Shown piece after piece: positions 1-8,384 of a DNA stretch of 64,000 nucleotides. Source of the stretch: Maledivibacter sp. (GTDB lineage Bacteria; Bacillota; Clostridia; Peptostreptococcales; Caminicellaceae); assembly GCA_025210375.1 (NCBI GenBank), contig JAOASB010000005.1, positions 61,878 through 125,877 on the forward strand, read 5' to 3'. Each line of letters begins with the position of its first letter. The stretch's first letter is position 1. The translations under genes and the position numbers were made by a program. The notes under the pieces are model-generated. The model saw only the letters and a list, made by a program, of their open reading frames with translations. It was not told the origin of the DNA and ran no database searches.

Positions 1-2
1 CT

Positions 3-1136
3 TCTGTAGAATTTGATCCAGGGTATAGTGAAGAGTTGGTAGAAAGAGTACAAGGACTAGAAGCGGCTACCCCAGTAGTTAATACTAAATCAAGTATGAA
101 ATGGAGAAGAACGAGGGGAAAGGTTGGAATTGTAGGTGTAGATAATGAATTTCCGATTATAAGGGATCATCCATTAGCTATTGGCCACTTTTTTACTAAG
201 GCCCATGTTGAGCAAAGAATTCCTGTGGCAGTCGTAGGATATAATGTAGGAACTAACCTTTTAGGAGGTCGAAACCCTGTAGGTAAATCCCTTACTTTAA
301 ATGGTAATACATATAGGATAATTGGTGTACTTAGTCCAAAGGGTGAAGGGAAAGCCGATGATATAGATAATAAAATAGTAGTACCATATACGTCGGCACT
401 AAAGATCGCAGAAAAAAGAACTGTTGATGCTATATGGGGAAAGGCAGCTTCTGAGAAGGATGCGGATTTAGTAATTGTTCAGCTAGGTAGAATATTTAGA
501 AGGAAACTAGGACTAGATCAGAAGGCACCAACCCATAGCTCAGGAGGAGAATCAAGCAGACCCGAGAGAAATGATGATATGGAAATGGGCGAAATGAATG
601 TTATGGATGGCATGGATGGGATGAATTCTATGATGTCATCGAAGCCCATGGAATCCGAAGATCCTAATCCAATTATACAAAGCTCCGGGGATGAGCTTAT
701 AAGTATCACCAGTCTTAACCAACTTGTACAGGAGGCTGATAAAGCCAATAGGGTTATGACTTTACTTCTTGGAGGTATTGCGGCAGTATCCCTTTTAGTT
801 GGTGGACTTGGGATTATGAACATAATGCTTGTTTCAGTTACCGAGAGGAAAACTGAAATAGGTGTTAGGAGAGCTTTGGGGGCGAAACAAACTGACCTTC
901 TATTACAGTTTCTTTTAGAAGCATTATATGTAAGTTTGATAGGTTCAGTAGCAGGTGTTGCTGCTGGTATATGGGGGCTGAGTATATTTCAGGGACAAGG
1001 CTTTGAAACTGCAGTTAGTTTTAAGGCCATAAAGATAGCAACTGTTGTTGCATTATCTTCGGGATTACTATTTGGAGTATATCCTGCAATATCAGCATCC
1101 TCAGTACCACCGGTAGAAGCCTTAAGAAGTCAATAA
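3..1136 (+). CDS. MacB-family ABC transporter permease (5' end cut by window)
   Basis: The frame is open to the left edge of the window, so the N-terminus and first membrane helix lie outside. What is visible is a MacB-type extracytoplasmic domain followed by a FtsX-like C-terminal core of three predicted helices, with the family hallmark GIMNIMLVSVTERKTEIG just after the first helix. Proteins of this family couple ATP hydrolysis to extrusion of substrates or to mechanotransmission across the envelope. Between the extracytoplasmic domain and the helices there is an insertion rich in Met, Asp and Glu (nt about 575-660), which is not a normal part of MacB. Its ATPase and adaptor partners are presumably upstream. 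The family call is firm; the substrate is unknown. Confidence 0.88.
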   Translation, partial: SVEFDPGYSEELVERVQGLEAATPVVNTKSSMKWRRTRGKVGIVGVDNEFPIIRDHPLAIGHFFTKAHVEQRIPVAVVGYNVGTNLLGGRNPVGKSLTLNGNTYRIIGVLSPKGEGKADDIDNKIVVPYTSALKIAEKRTVDAIWGKAASEKDADLVIVQLGRIFRRKLGLDQKAPTHSSGGESSRPERNDDMEMGEMNVMDGMDGMNSMMSSKPMESEDPNPIIQSSGDELISITSLNQLVQEADKANRVMTLLLGGIAAVSLLVGGLGIMNIMLVSVTERKTEIGVRRALGAKQTDLLLQFLLEALYVSLIGSVAGVAAGIWGLSIFQGQGFETAVSFKAIKIATVVALSSGLLFGVYPAISASSVPPVEALRSQ

Positions 1137-1167
1137 AAAAAGTATCTAGGGGTAGTATAAACTATAA

Positions 1168-1199
1168 AATAAGACCTGATTTTATATCAGGTCTTATTT
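1168..1199. terminator. Bidirectional rho-independent terminator
   Basis: A perfect 12-bp stem (AATAAGACCTGA with its complement) and short loop lie between the convergent permease and Crp/Fnr genes, with A-rich DNA before it and T-rich DNA after it, as expected for a terminator working in both directions. Confidence 0.8.
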
Positions 1200-1205
1200 G
1201 CCGTA

Positions 1206-1889
1206 TCACCATATTGATTTAGTATGTTTTCTTAGACCATCCACATCCTTTATTATTATACGTCTATTTTGAACATCTATAAGATTATTTTCTTTAAAAC
1301 TGTTTAATACATGTGTAATAGTGCTTCTTGAACAACCTAGATATTTAGCTAATTCCTCATGGGTGTAAGTATATTGGTAGCCCAGTTTGGTGCCATTTTT
1401 AGGTTCGCCCTCTTGAAGTGCAGTGAACCGTAACAGGGTACTGGCTACCTTGCCTATAGAATCATTAAACTTGTCATCAGTTATTTTAAGCATTAATAGA
1501 CGATATTTTCTAGTGATACTATGGATAAAATATCCATGAATTTTAGGGTTTTTTTGTAGCTCCTTATCTAAAATTTTTCTATGGATAACGGATACAATAC
1601 TGTTTTGCATGGCCTTTGTGATAACACAGGTTCTATGTCCATCAAAGTAGTCCATCTCTCCTGAAATAGTACCCTTTGGTAATCTAAAAAAGCATACTTC
1701 ATCCCCATCGGTGCTATATAGAACTTCTTTTAAGCTTCCCTTTAGGACAATATATATTTCGTCCGCATGGGTTGACTTAACTTCCTGCCCTTTCTTATAT
1801 AATCTATGGTCACCTAATCTTGATAAGTGATTTAAGAAAAAAGAAGTCATTTCATTTTGCAATTTTAAATCAAATAGCTCCTTATACAT
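1206..1889 (-). CDS. Crp/Fnr-family transcriptional regulator
   Basis: A 227-aa protein with an N-terminal cyclic-nucleotide-binding-like beta-barrel (about residues 25-115), a linking helix and a C-terminal winged helix-turn-helix containing THEELAKYLGCSRSTITHVL. There is no Cys cluster for an FNR-type iron-sulfur site near the N-terminus, so the effector is unknown. The ATG start follows a GGGGGA ribosome binding site. It stands alone between a convergent permease and the pcp operon, so its targets are not evident from context. Confidence 0.88.
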   Translation of the reverse strand: MYKELFDLKLQNEMTSFFLNHLSRLGDHRLYKKGQEVKSTHADEIYIVLKGSLKEVLYSTDGDEVCFFRLPKGTISGEMDYFDGHRTCVITKAMQNSIVSVIHRKILDKELQKNPKIHGYFIHSITRKYRLLMLKITDDKFNDSIGKVASTLLRFTALQEGEPKNGTKLGYQYTYTHEELAKYLGCSRSTITHVLNSFKENNLIDVQNRRIIIKDVDGLRKHTKSIW

Positions 1890-1973
1890 TTAAAATCCCC
1901 CAAACACTAAATCTGAATAATATTATTATACCAGATGATTTGAGGGGATTTATAGATTGTTTTAGTCATATGA

Positions 1974-2005
1974 AAAAAATAAACACTTCGGAGTACGAAG
2001 TGTTT
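1974..2005 (-). terminator. Terminator of the pcp operon
   Basis: A 10-bp stem (AAACACTTCG and its complement, 1981-1990 with 1996-2005) followed on the minus strand by a run of T (ATTTTTTT). It sits about 40 bp beyond the pcp stop codon. Confidence 0.75.
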
Positions 2006-2044
2006 TGGAGTATTCCCTAGGTAGCACTCATTTACGAGCATACT

Positions 2045-2686
2045 CTAGCAGATTTTACCACAGGACAACTTTATATCTTCTTTATTTTCTACCGCAGCTT
2101 CTATTGCATAGGTCAATCCATCTACTATTTCATTTAAGGTCATATAGGGCATGTTTTTTTTATCTATTACCTGTTGTGGTATGTATGGAACATGTATAAA
2201 TCCACCTTTTATATTTGGATATTTTTTATTTGCTAGATAAAGTAATCCATACATTATATGATTACAAACAAAGGTGCCAGCAGTATTAGACACGTTTGCA
2301 GGAATATTATTTTCCCTAATCCTTTTCACCATGGCTTTTATAGGTAGACTTGAAAAATAAGCATTCTCACCATCTTGATAGATGGCTTCATCAACGGGTT
2401 TATTTCCTTCATTATCCCCGATTCTTGCATCATCCATATTGATAGCGATTCTTTCAACTGAGATTTCAAATCTTCCTCCAGCCTGTCCAATGCACATAAC
2501 TATATCGGGGTTTTCAGCTACAATGGCTTTATCTAAGGCTTCAATTGATTTATTAAATACAGTTGGTATTTCTAGTTTAACAACCTTAGCTCCAGCTATT
2601 TCATCGTTTAGAAGCTTAACTGCTTCATAGGAAGGATTAATCTTTTCGCCACCAAATGGAGTGAATCCTGTTATTAATACTTTCAA
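2045..2686 (-). CDS. pcp: Pyroglutamyl-peptidase I
   Basis: A 213-aa cytoplasmic cysteine peptidase of family C15 that removes N-terminal pyroglutamate from peptides. The full length matches the family. The catalytic triad is visible as Glu78 (SVERIA), Cys141 (TAGTFVCNH) and His165 (GGFIHVPY), and the N-terminal [17 protein letters not shown] motif is typical. It is the last gene of an operon with two membrane proteins (DUF979, DUF969), an arrangement I recall from other Firmicutes. This suggests that the membrane pair moves the substrate or product of this peptidase; that role is inferred. Confidence 0.95.
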   Translation of the reverse strand: MKVLITGFTPFGGEKINPSYEAVKLLNDEIAGAKVVKLEIPTVFNKSIEALDKAIVAENPDIVMCIGQAGGRFEISVERIAINMDDARIGDNEGNKPVDEAIYQDGENAYFSSLPIKAMVKRIRENNIPANVSNTAGTFVCNHIMYGLLYLANKKYPNIKGGFIHVPYIPQQVIDKKNMPYMTLNEIVDGLTYAIEAAVENKEDIKLSCGKIC

Positions 2687-2764
2687 ATTATCAGCTCCTT
2701 ACGACAGTTAAATAACTGCCTTAATATAATGATAAGAAAATTATGTCATAAATATGGGGTTTAT

Positions 2765-3682
2765 CTAAAATGCCAATACATACATTAAAACTATATGTGT
2801 AACAAACAGTGCTAGGGCGAATGGAACCTGTGAAATGATGACTCTGTTTTTGTTTTTGGTATCTAAAACGGCGGCTGGAACTATATTGAAGTTTGCTGCC
2901 ATTGGAGTCATCAGTGTACCACAATAGCCAGCTGTTAATCCTAATATACCAGCTATAGCGGGGTCAGCTCCTTGGGAAAATACAAAGGGCATTCCAATAC
3001 CCGTAGTAATGACTGCAAAAGCTGCAAAAGCATTTCCCATAATCATTGTAAAAACCGCCATTCCTACACAATATGCGATTACTCCTGCTAGTATATTGCC
3101 CTGTGGAATGATGCTTCCGATTCCACTAGCAATTACTTCACCAACTCCGGCAGCCTTAAATAATGCGCCTAAAGCTGTCAATAGCTGAGGTAGTATACTA
3201 GCTGCACCTATCTGGAGTAACAAGCGACTGCCATCATAGGTTAAATTAGAAGGGGCAGATTTTGTGATTCCTAGGCAAAATAATATGGATAGAACTGCAC
3301 CAAATCCTAACCCAACAAGTCCCCCTAAATCCGGTAAAAATTGAGCAACGGAAAAGGCAACTATACCTATAGTTAATGCGGGGATAAATAGTTTGTATCC
3401 CAGTTTATTGGCTTCCTTCTGTCTAAATGGTTCCTCTGAATTCTTTAAAGACCCAAATGTAACTTTATTTATTGCAGTTAAACATCCCATAACTAGTATA
3501 AGTAAACCAACTAAGGCTGGTGGGAGGTATTTACCTATTATAAATATCAGTCCGAAGATTCCCCAGAAAGTAGCAGTACCTTTTGGAGCAGGATGCTTTT
3601 TATCCTTTAAAGCGTATATTGCAGCTGCTATAGATACCAGTCCTGCAAGTACATAAAATATTTCTAATAACATTGACTTCAT
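2765..3682 (-). CDS. DUF979 family membrane protein
   Basis: A 305-aa hydrophobic protein with about eight to nine predicted helices. It contains the motif MGNAFAAFAVITTGIG and a conserved C-terminal region (AGYCGTLMTPMAANFNIVPA) whose Gly/Pro/Asn-rich turns resemble half of a re-entrant secondary transporter fold. DUF979 and DUF969 normally occur side by side. Here the spacing to DUF969 is 8 bp, and pcp follows 78 bp later. The start ATG sits just after the upstream stop, with GGAAAGTAGG as ribosome binding site. Function is not established; a two-part transporter tied to pyroglutamyl peptides or 5-oxoproline is my inference. Confidence 0.8.
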   Translation of the reverse strand: MKSMLLEIFYVLAGLVSIAAAIYALKDKKHPAPKGTATFWGIFGLIFIIGKYLPPALVGLLILVMGCLTAINKVTFGSLKNSEEPFRQKEANKLGYKLFIPALTIGIVAFSVAQFLPDLGGLVGLGFGAVLSILFCLGITKSAPSNLTYDGSRLLLQIGAASILPQLLTALGALFKAAGVGEVIASGIGSIIPQGNILAGVIAYCVGMAVFTMIMGNAFAAFAVITTGIGMPFVFSQGADPAIAGILGLTAGYCGTLMTPMAANFNIVPAAVLDTKNKNRVIISQVPFALALFVTHIVLMYVLAF

Positions 3683-3690
3683 AGCTACAC

Positions 3691-4380
3691 CTACTTTCCT
3701 TCAATATTGTTTGCTTTTCTATTTAGTTTTCTTTCAAGCCTTTTATCAAGTAGATAGTTTTGAATTAAAGCGTATATAAATGCTAAAATAGCTATAGGAA
3801 TAGCGGCCTTCGATACATCAAGGGGTATAACCTGTATCCCAAGTTCTTCTAATGTACTAACAACTAGTAGTACACCCCCTGATGCAACAAAAACATTTTG
3901 TCCAAAAAAGTTTCCTATATTTTCCGCTGTGGCTGAATATCCCTTTATGATGTCTTCTTCCTCTTCACCAACCTCGGCAAAATTAATTTCAGCGGCTCCA
4001 TGGGCCATTGGATGTACTAAAGGACGGATGAATTGAACATGACCACCTAACCTTAGGGAAAAAACAGCAGCCATTTCTCTAGCAAATGTATATACAGTTA
4101 AAACCTTTCCAGTTGTAACCGATTTTATTGATTTAATAAGTTTAGAAGCATATTCCCTTAGTCCATATCTTTCCAAAACTCCTATTGCAGGTAAAGTTAA
4201 TAAGAACAGTGACATATATCTTGTTTTTACGAATGCAGTTCCAATAATATTAAGAATTTTAACAAATTCAAGTCCTCCAACTAAGCCAGTTACTATACCG
4301 GCCACAAGAACCACCGCTATGGTGTTATATTTCTTTATAAAGCCAATTAATATGATGAGAACACCTATAAGCTTTAACAT
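3691..4380 (-). CDS. DUF969 family membrane protein
   Basis: A 229-aa protein with about five predicted helices. It has the conserved loop LRLGGHVQFIRPLVHPMA and an acidic stretch (EVGEEEEDIIKGYSA) typical of DUF969. It is the first gene of the DUF969-DUF979-pcp operon, with a strong GGAGGG ribosome binding site 10 nt before the ATG. The two membrane proteins together have the size of one secondary transporter, so they may act as a heterodimer. The family assignment comes from memory of the motifs and neighbourhood. Confidence 0.8.
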   Translation of the reverse strand: MLKLIGVLIILIGFIKKYNTIAVVLVAGIVTGLVGGLEFVKILNIIGTAFVKTRYMSLFLLTLPAIGVLERYGLREYASKLIKSIKSVTTGKVLTVYTFAREMAAVFSLRLGGHVQFIRPLVHPMAHGAAEINFAEVGEEEEDIIKGYSATAENIGNFFGQNVFVASGGVLLVVSTLEELGIQVIPLDVSKAAIPIAILAFIYALIQNYLLDKRLERKLNRKANNIEGK

Positions 4381-4579
4381 GTATCAGTCCCTCCTTAAAT
4401 TTTTATTTATGTATGCTTATTAATTAGGGTAATTTAGTAAGCAAGTATGATAGGCCTATCAATATTAAGAATATTATAAATTAATGCATGAATTAAATTC
4501 TGTGTTCTAGACCACAATTTTTGAAATTTTTGATAAATTATATTCATAAAAATTTATGAATATATATAATATACCCCAT

Positions 4580-4605
4580 TAAAATAAGAGCAGGTAATCC
4601 TGCCC
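4580..4605 (-). terminator. Weak terminator-like hairpin
   Basis: The inverted repeat GCAGGTAATCCTGC, followed on the minus strand by TCTTATTTT, lies just beyond the stop of the 4624-5058 gene. The stem is short (5 bp). The rest of the 4381-4623 gap shows only A/T-rich sequence that presumably holds the DUF969 operon promoter. Confidence 0.45.
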
Positions 4606-4623
4606 GTTAGACTATCAAATATA

Positions 4624-5058
4624 CTATTGAAGCTGTTTTTTAAAGTTTTTCATTAATCTAAATGAATATTTTTGTTCATGAATGATATGTTCTATTAATG
4701 TTTGCCAGATATCATCCCTTTTGGATATTGTTTGTAGTTCCTTCAAGATAGCTATAAACTTCTTATCACATTTAATGAACTTTTGAAGTAGATGTATGAT
4801 TTCCTTAACTAGCTTTTGATAATAATTCTGAAGGGCACCTTTTTCACATTCCGCAATTATATCGTTTATTTCCTCATTTAGTTCTTTAAAACATTGTCTA
4901 GATTTTTTGATTTCCGTAATTAAATCATGACTCAATCTAATATTTCTGCAATCAGCAAACTTAAGTATGAATGTATGATGTTCCTTTGAAGCTTTAGACC
5001 AAAAATCAAGTTCCGTTAACACACAATTCAGATTATTAATGATTGTGTAGCAATACAC
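4624..5058 (-). CDS. DUF2935-like hypothetical protein
   Basis: A helical, Lys/Glu-rich soluble protein of about 144 aa. It contains ELDFWSKASKEHHTFI near the N-terminus and LIEHIIHEQKYSFRLM near the C-terminus, a spacing of His and Glu reminiscent of DUF2935 proteins, which have a ferritin/hemerythrin-like four-helix fold. I chose the GTG at 5058 because GGAGGTG lies 5 nt before it; the ATG at 5073 would place that ribosome binding site inside the gene. It directly follows the ABC permease gene and is probably co-transcribed. Metal binding is inferred. Confidence 0.6.
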   Translation of the reverse strand: MYCYTIINNLNCVLTELDFWSKASKEHHTFILKFADCRNIRLSHDLITEIKKSRQCFKELNEEINDIIAECEKGALQNYYQKLVKEIIHLLQKFIKCDKKFIAILKELQTISKRDDIWQTLIEHIIHEQKYSFRLMKNFKKQLQ

Positions 5059-5074
5059 TTTTTCACCTCCCATA

Positions 5075-5881
5075 TCACTGACGCCAGCTTAATAATTTTT
5101 TTTCGATATAGGCTACCCCTTGATACATCAATCCCGCTAAAATTGCCAATATAATTACACTAGTCATAACAACATCCAGCTTAAAGATTTGACTTCCATA
5201 AACTATAAGGTGACCAATACCAGCTCTTGAAACTAAAAATTCTCCTACTATTACCCCTACCCAGGATAAGCCTACATTTATCTTAAGGGCATTTATTATT
5301 GTGGGTATGCTGGCGGGGATTATTACCTTTTGCAATATTTGATATTTAGTTGCTCCAAAGGTTTCAAGCATCTTGATTTTATCGGGCTCCACCTCTTTAA
5401 AGCCACCGTATACTCCTAGAACCGTAACCACTAGGGAAATCATTAGTGCAGTAACTATAATACCCCATATTCCCGCACCTGCCCAAACGATGATTATTGG
5501 TGCTAATGCGGTTTTAGGTAAAGCATTTAGGATAACCATGTATGGGTCTAGCACTTTGGAAATAAAATCCGACCACCATAAAAGTATGGCTATTAGTGTT
5601 CCCAAAATAGTCCCTAAGACAAATCCTACAATTGTTTCAAAGACACTTATTCCAATATGCATAAATAATGAACCATCGGCGGATAGCTTCAAAAATAGTT
5701 TCCACATTTGTGATGGATAACTGGTGAGAAAAGTATCTATTAGTTGAAGCTTAGCCAGCAATTCCCACAAAGCAAAAAATATAATGAGTATAGATATCTG
5801 GGTAATAAAGATAAGTCTTTTTTTTCTTTTTATATCTTGCAAAAAATCAATATGTTCCTTTGAATAATTGGTCTTAGACAT
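5075..5881 (-). CDS. ABC transporter permease, SsuC/TauC/ThiX type
   Basis: A 268-aa inner-membrane permease with about six predicted helices and the cytoplasmic EAA loop (ETFGATKYQILQKVIIPASIP) that docks on the ATPase. This family imports small substrates such as alkyl sulfonates, nitrate or thiamine precursors in partnership with a NMT1/SsuA-type binding protein. Its ATG overlaps the stop codon of the upstream ATPase remnant by 8 bp, so the two were translationally coupled. The ATPase gene is now split by a 4.3-kb insertion, which should reduce both ATPase supply and operon read-through. The substrate cannot be told from sequence. Confidence 0.88.
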   Translation of the reverse strand: MSKTNYSKEHIDFLQDIKRKKRLIFITQISILIIFFALWELLAKLQLIDTFLTSYPSQMWKLFLKLSADGSLFMHIGISVFETIVGFVLGTILGTLIAILLWWSDFISKVLDPYMVILNALPKTALAPIIIVWAGAGIWGIIVTALMISLVVTVLGVYGGFKEVEPDKIKMLETFGATKYQILQKVIIPASIPTIINALKINVGLSWVGVIVGEFLVSRAGIGHLIVYGSQIFKLDVVMTSVIILAILAGLMYQGVAYIEKKLLSWRQ

Positions 5882-6055
5882 GTATATCTAACTCCTTCCA
5901 GATGATGTTGAAATACTCTCGGAATTGAGGTGCCTTCCTGGAGGTTAAAGGGGTTCTATCCATATCTAAAGTTAATTCTATCTCATGTATAGACTTAACC
6001 CTCGCGGGTCGGTTTGAAAGTACAATAACTCTGTCTGCCATAGATATAGCTTCTG
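5874..6055 (-). pseudogene. C-terminal fragment of split SsuB-type ABC ATPase
   Basis: Read on the minus strand from the 15-bp core repeat, this stretch encodes EAISMADRVIVLSNRPARV and runs on to WKELDIHV and a stop. That is the normal C-terminus of an SsuB/TauB-type ATPase after its H-loop. It is in frame with the N-terminal part at 10355-10955 when the two copies of the core repeat are merged. It has no start codon or ribosome binding site of its own. The stop overlaps the permease start. The gene is therefore interrupted rather than decayed: no frameshift or stop is seen in either half. Confidence 0.88.
6041..6055. other. Attachment site, left (15-bp core repeat)
   Basis: TAGATATAGCTTCTG occurs here and again at 10349-10363. 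It falls inside codons for EAIS of the ATPase. On the element side it is followed by an arm (6057-6080) that is the inverse complement, at 21 of 24 positions, of the element-side arm at the right end (10333-10356), as expected for the two halves of a palindromic attP. Confidence 0.85.
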
Positions 6056-6118
6056 GTATATCTATGAAAAGACAGAAAATTTATAGGGATTCTTGTGAAA
6101 TTTAAAGTCCATAAAGCC

Positions 6119-6149
6119 TTGTTATATGACTTTATTTATGTGTTATAAT
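6119..6149 (+). promoter_or_regulatory. Promoter of apbE
   Basis: An extended -10 (TGTTATAAT, 6141-6149) with a TTGTTA at 6119 at a long 19-nt spacing. It lies 44 bp before the apbE start, inside the mobile element, so the cargo has its own promoter. Confidence 0.6.
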
Positions 6150-6192
6150 ATGGTGTGGGAAAAGTATATGTTTTTTAGATGGAGGAACTTAT

Positions 6193-7239
6193 ATGGTAAT
6201 CAAAAGAAAAATAATAGCAGCTTTATTTATGATAGTATCAATAATTCTAATTGTTTCTGGTTGTTCAGCTAGGGTAAATAATGAGCCAGTTGCTAAAACA
6301 GAATTCGTTTTAGGAACAGTAGTAACTATAAAGTTATATGATAATGCTACTGAAGAAGTCTTTAACAAGGCATTTGCTAGACTAAGAGAAATAGAAAATA
6401 GAATGACCATAAATGCCGATGATAGTGAGGTCATAGCTATTAATTCAAATGCTGGAAAGGATTTTGTTAAGGTATCCGATGATACCTTTTATGTAATAAA
6501 GAGTGGGAAGCATTTTTCCAGGTTATCTGAGGGTCGTTTTGATATCTCCATTGGACCACTAGTCAAACTATGGGGGATTGGAACGGACAAGGCAAAGGTT
6601 CCTAATAAGGAGGAAATAGAAAACAAGAAGATATGGGTAGATTATAACGATGTTGTTTTAAATGAGTCTGAAAAAAGCGTTATGCTGAAGAAATCAGGTA
6701 TGATATTGGATTTGGGTGGAATTGCCAAAGGGTATGGAGCCGATGAAGTTGTGGATATACTTAAAGACAATAATGTGAAGCATGCAATTATCAATCTCGG
6801 AGGTAATATATTTGCGTATGGTAATAAGCCCGATGGAACTGGATGGAAAATTGGCGTTCAAAATCCATTGTCAGAAAGGGGAGAGTATTTAGGCATAGTG
6901 CGGGTATCGGATCAAACTGTGGTTACCTCTGGGGTATATGAAAGATATTTTGAAGAAGATGGTAAGAGGTATCATCATATATTGGACCCACATACAGGAT
7001 ATCCTGTGGAAAACAATGTTGTGGGGATCACAATAATTGCAAATAGTTCAATAGATGCCGATTCCCTATCTACATCTGCCTTTGCCCTAGGACTTGAAAA
7101 AGGTATGGAGCTTATTGAAGGGCTAGGGAATGTAGATGCTGTATTTGTAACTAGGGATTCAGAGGTTTATATGACTTCTGGACTCAAGGATAATTTTAAA
7201 CTAGAGGATACTAGATTTAAGATAGTAAATAGGGATTAG
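6193..7239 (+). CDS. apbE: FAD:protein FMN transferase (ApbE lipoprotein)
   Basis: A 348-aa lipoprotein: signal sequence of about 22 residues ending in the lipobox VSGC, then an ApbE domain with FVLGTVVTIKLYD, LDLGGIAKGYGADEV, HAIINLGGNIFAYG and the HHILDPHTGYPV motif. ApbE attaches FMN to a Thr of partner proteins such as RnfG/RnfD or NqrB/NqrC outside the membrane, using FAD and Mg. The ATG follows GGAGG by 8 nt. It is cargo of the serine-recombinase element; no flavinylation target (Rnf, Nqr or FMN-binding domain protein) is visible in the element or the window, so it may act on a host protein elsewhere. Confidence 0.93.
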   Translation: MVIKRKIIAALFMIVSIILIVSGCSARVNNEPVAKTEFVLGTVVTIKLYDNATEEVFNKAFARLREIENRMTINADDSEVIAINSNAGKDFVKVSDDTFYVIKSGKHFSRLSEGRFDISIGPLVKLWGIGTDKAKVPNKEEIENKKIWVDYNDVVLNESEKSVMLKKSGMILDLGGIAKGYGADEVVDILKDNNVKHAIINLGGNIFAYGNKPDGTGWKIGVQNPLSERGEYLGIVRVSDQTVVTSGVYERYFEEDGKRYHHILDPHTGYPVENNVVGITIIANSSIDADSLSTSAFALGLEKGMELIEGLGNVDAVFVTRDSEVYMTSGLKDNFKLEDTRFKIVNRD

Positions 7240-7240
7240 T

Positions 7241-7278
7241 AGAACTAAAATTTCAAATAACGAAGAAATTTTAGTTCT
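7241..7278. terminator. Hairpin between apbE and the AEC permease gene
   Basis: A perfect 14-bp stem (AGAACTAAAATTTC and complement) with a 10-nt loop between the convergent apbE and AEC genes. No strong T-run follows on either side, so termination is likely but not certain. Confidence 0.6.
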
Positions 7279-7289
7279 GAGAGATCCCT

Positions 7290-8225
7290 TTATCTTATTA
7301 AAATAAGTGAATAGATCGGAATGATTAAAATCATTAAAACAGTTGAAAGTCCAACCATGTATGAAACATATTTGGAGTTGGCGCCATAAAATTCTGAGAC
7401 CAAAGCTGCTTGGGTAATTATGGGCATAGCTGCTTCTACAATGAAAACATTGCCTAGTAAAGTAGGTAATTCAAATATCTTAAGGCACATAAACATTATA
7501 AATGGAGCTACTAAAAATCTTCCAATTAGGATTAAAGCACTTGTAAGATCCAGCCGCATATCCTTAATATTTATTGAGCATATAACTATACCAATAAAGA
7601 ACATAGATAAAGGAGTAGTTAGATTTCCAATATATCTAAAGGAATTTATCATGAAATCAGGTAATCGTATATCTACAAGCACGAGGAGTATTCCGATTAT
7701 AAATCCTAGAAATGGAGGAGAAAAGATTTTTCTAAGGGAATCCATTTTAGAAAAAGCTTTATCTATATTTGAGCCGTTTTTTCTTATGTTATACACTCCT
7801 AAGGTCCAAAATAGGCTTGTATTAGCAAGGTAAAAGAGGAATACATAGGTGGCGCTATCCTCGCCAAATAATGAAAGATTCACAGGAAGGCCGATAAAAA
7901 TTGAGTTTGAAAAAGCAAACATTACATAAAAAATTCCCCTTTTTTCCTCATCAATCTTAAAAATGCGTGCTATAATTACGGCTATTAAAAATGCTATAAG
8001 GATAGATAAAAAAGCTACTATTATACCGTTTAATGAATTAAATAGCTTTTCCTTGCTAAAACGCATTGGAATATTTACAATCATCATTAAAGGTAAAGAG
8101 ACATTTACAACAATCTTAGAAAAAAGCTTACTGGTGTCTTTATTTAAAAAACCCTTCTTTGTAAGTAGAAAACCTGTACCTATCATCATAAAGATAGTTA
8201 ATACACTACTTAAACCATTAAGCAT
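7290..8225 (-). CDS. AEC-family (auxin efflux carrier) permease
   Basis: A 311-aa membrane protein with about ten predicted helices in two repeats. It has the family signature of the Mem_trans fold: the N-terminal GTGFLLTKKGFLN segment and the C-terminal EAAMPIITQAALVSEFYG. Bacterial AEC proteins export or take up organic acids such as malate or malonate. It is cargo of the serine-recombinase element, convergent to apbE. The ATG follows AAGGGTGG. No adjacent decarboxylase or regulator suggests a substrate. Confidence 0.87.
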   Translation of the reverse strand: MLNGLSSVLTIFMMIGTGFLLTKKGFLNKDTSKLFSKIVVNVSLPLMMIVNIPMRFSKEKLFNSLNGIIVAFLSILIAFLIAVIIARIFKIDEEKRGIFYVMFAFSNSIFIGLPVNLSLFGEDSATYVFLFYLANTSLFWTLGVYNIRKNGSNIDKAFSKMDSLRKIFSPPFLGFIIGILLVLVDIRLPDFMINSFRYIGNLTTPLSMFFIGIVICSINIKDMRLDLTSALILIGRFLVAPFIMFMCLKIFELPTLLGNVFIVEAAMPIITQAALVSEFYGANSKYVSYMVGLSTVLMILIIPIYSLILIR

Positions 8226-8308
8226 CTACATTCCACCCTTCTTTAGAACATGGCAATTACAGATAATAATGATTATAACATATAAAAACACCAAATAAAT
8301 TAGTAATT

Positions 8309-8384
8309 GAGCAAATTGGATAATTACTTTCTATAAAAATATATTAAACCTTTAAATTGCTTATCTTTACATGTAGTTTAAAAA
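8309..8384 (+). repeat. MITE-like repeat, copy 1 (5' part only)
   Basis: GAGCAAATTGGATAATTACT matches the left terminal repeat of the family and is followed by ACATGTAGTTTAAAA, as in full copies. The right half is missing. It lies inside the mobile element, between the recombinase and the AEC gene. Confidence 0.65.

Noticed and set aside
518..823. A 101-codon minus-strand frame opposite the MacB permease
   Set aside because: It lies wholly within a well-supported gene on the other strand and its translation looks like no protein family.
4381..4623. Small gene in the gap before the DUF969 operon
   Set aside because: No frame with both a start codon and ribosome binding site was found; it is A/T-rich promoter-like DNA plus a weak hairpin.
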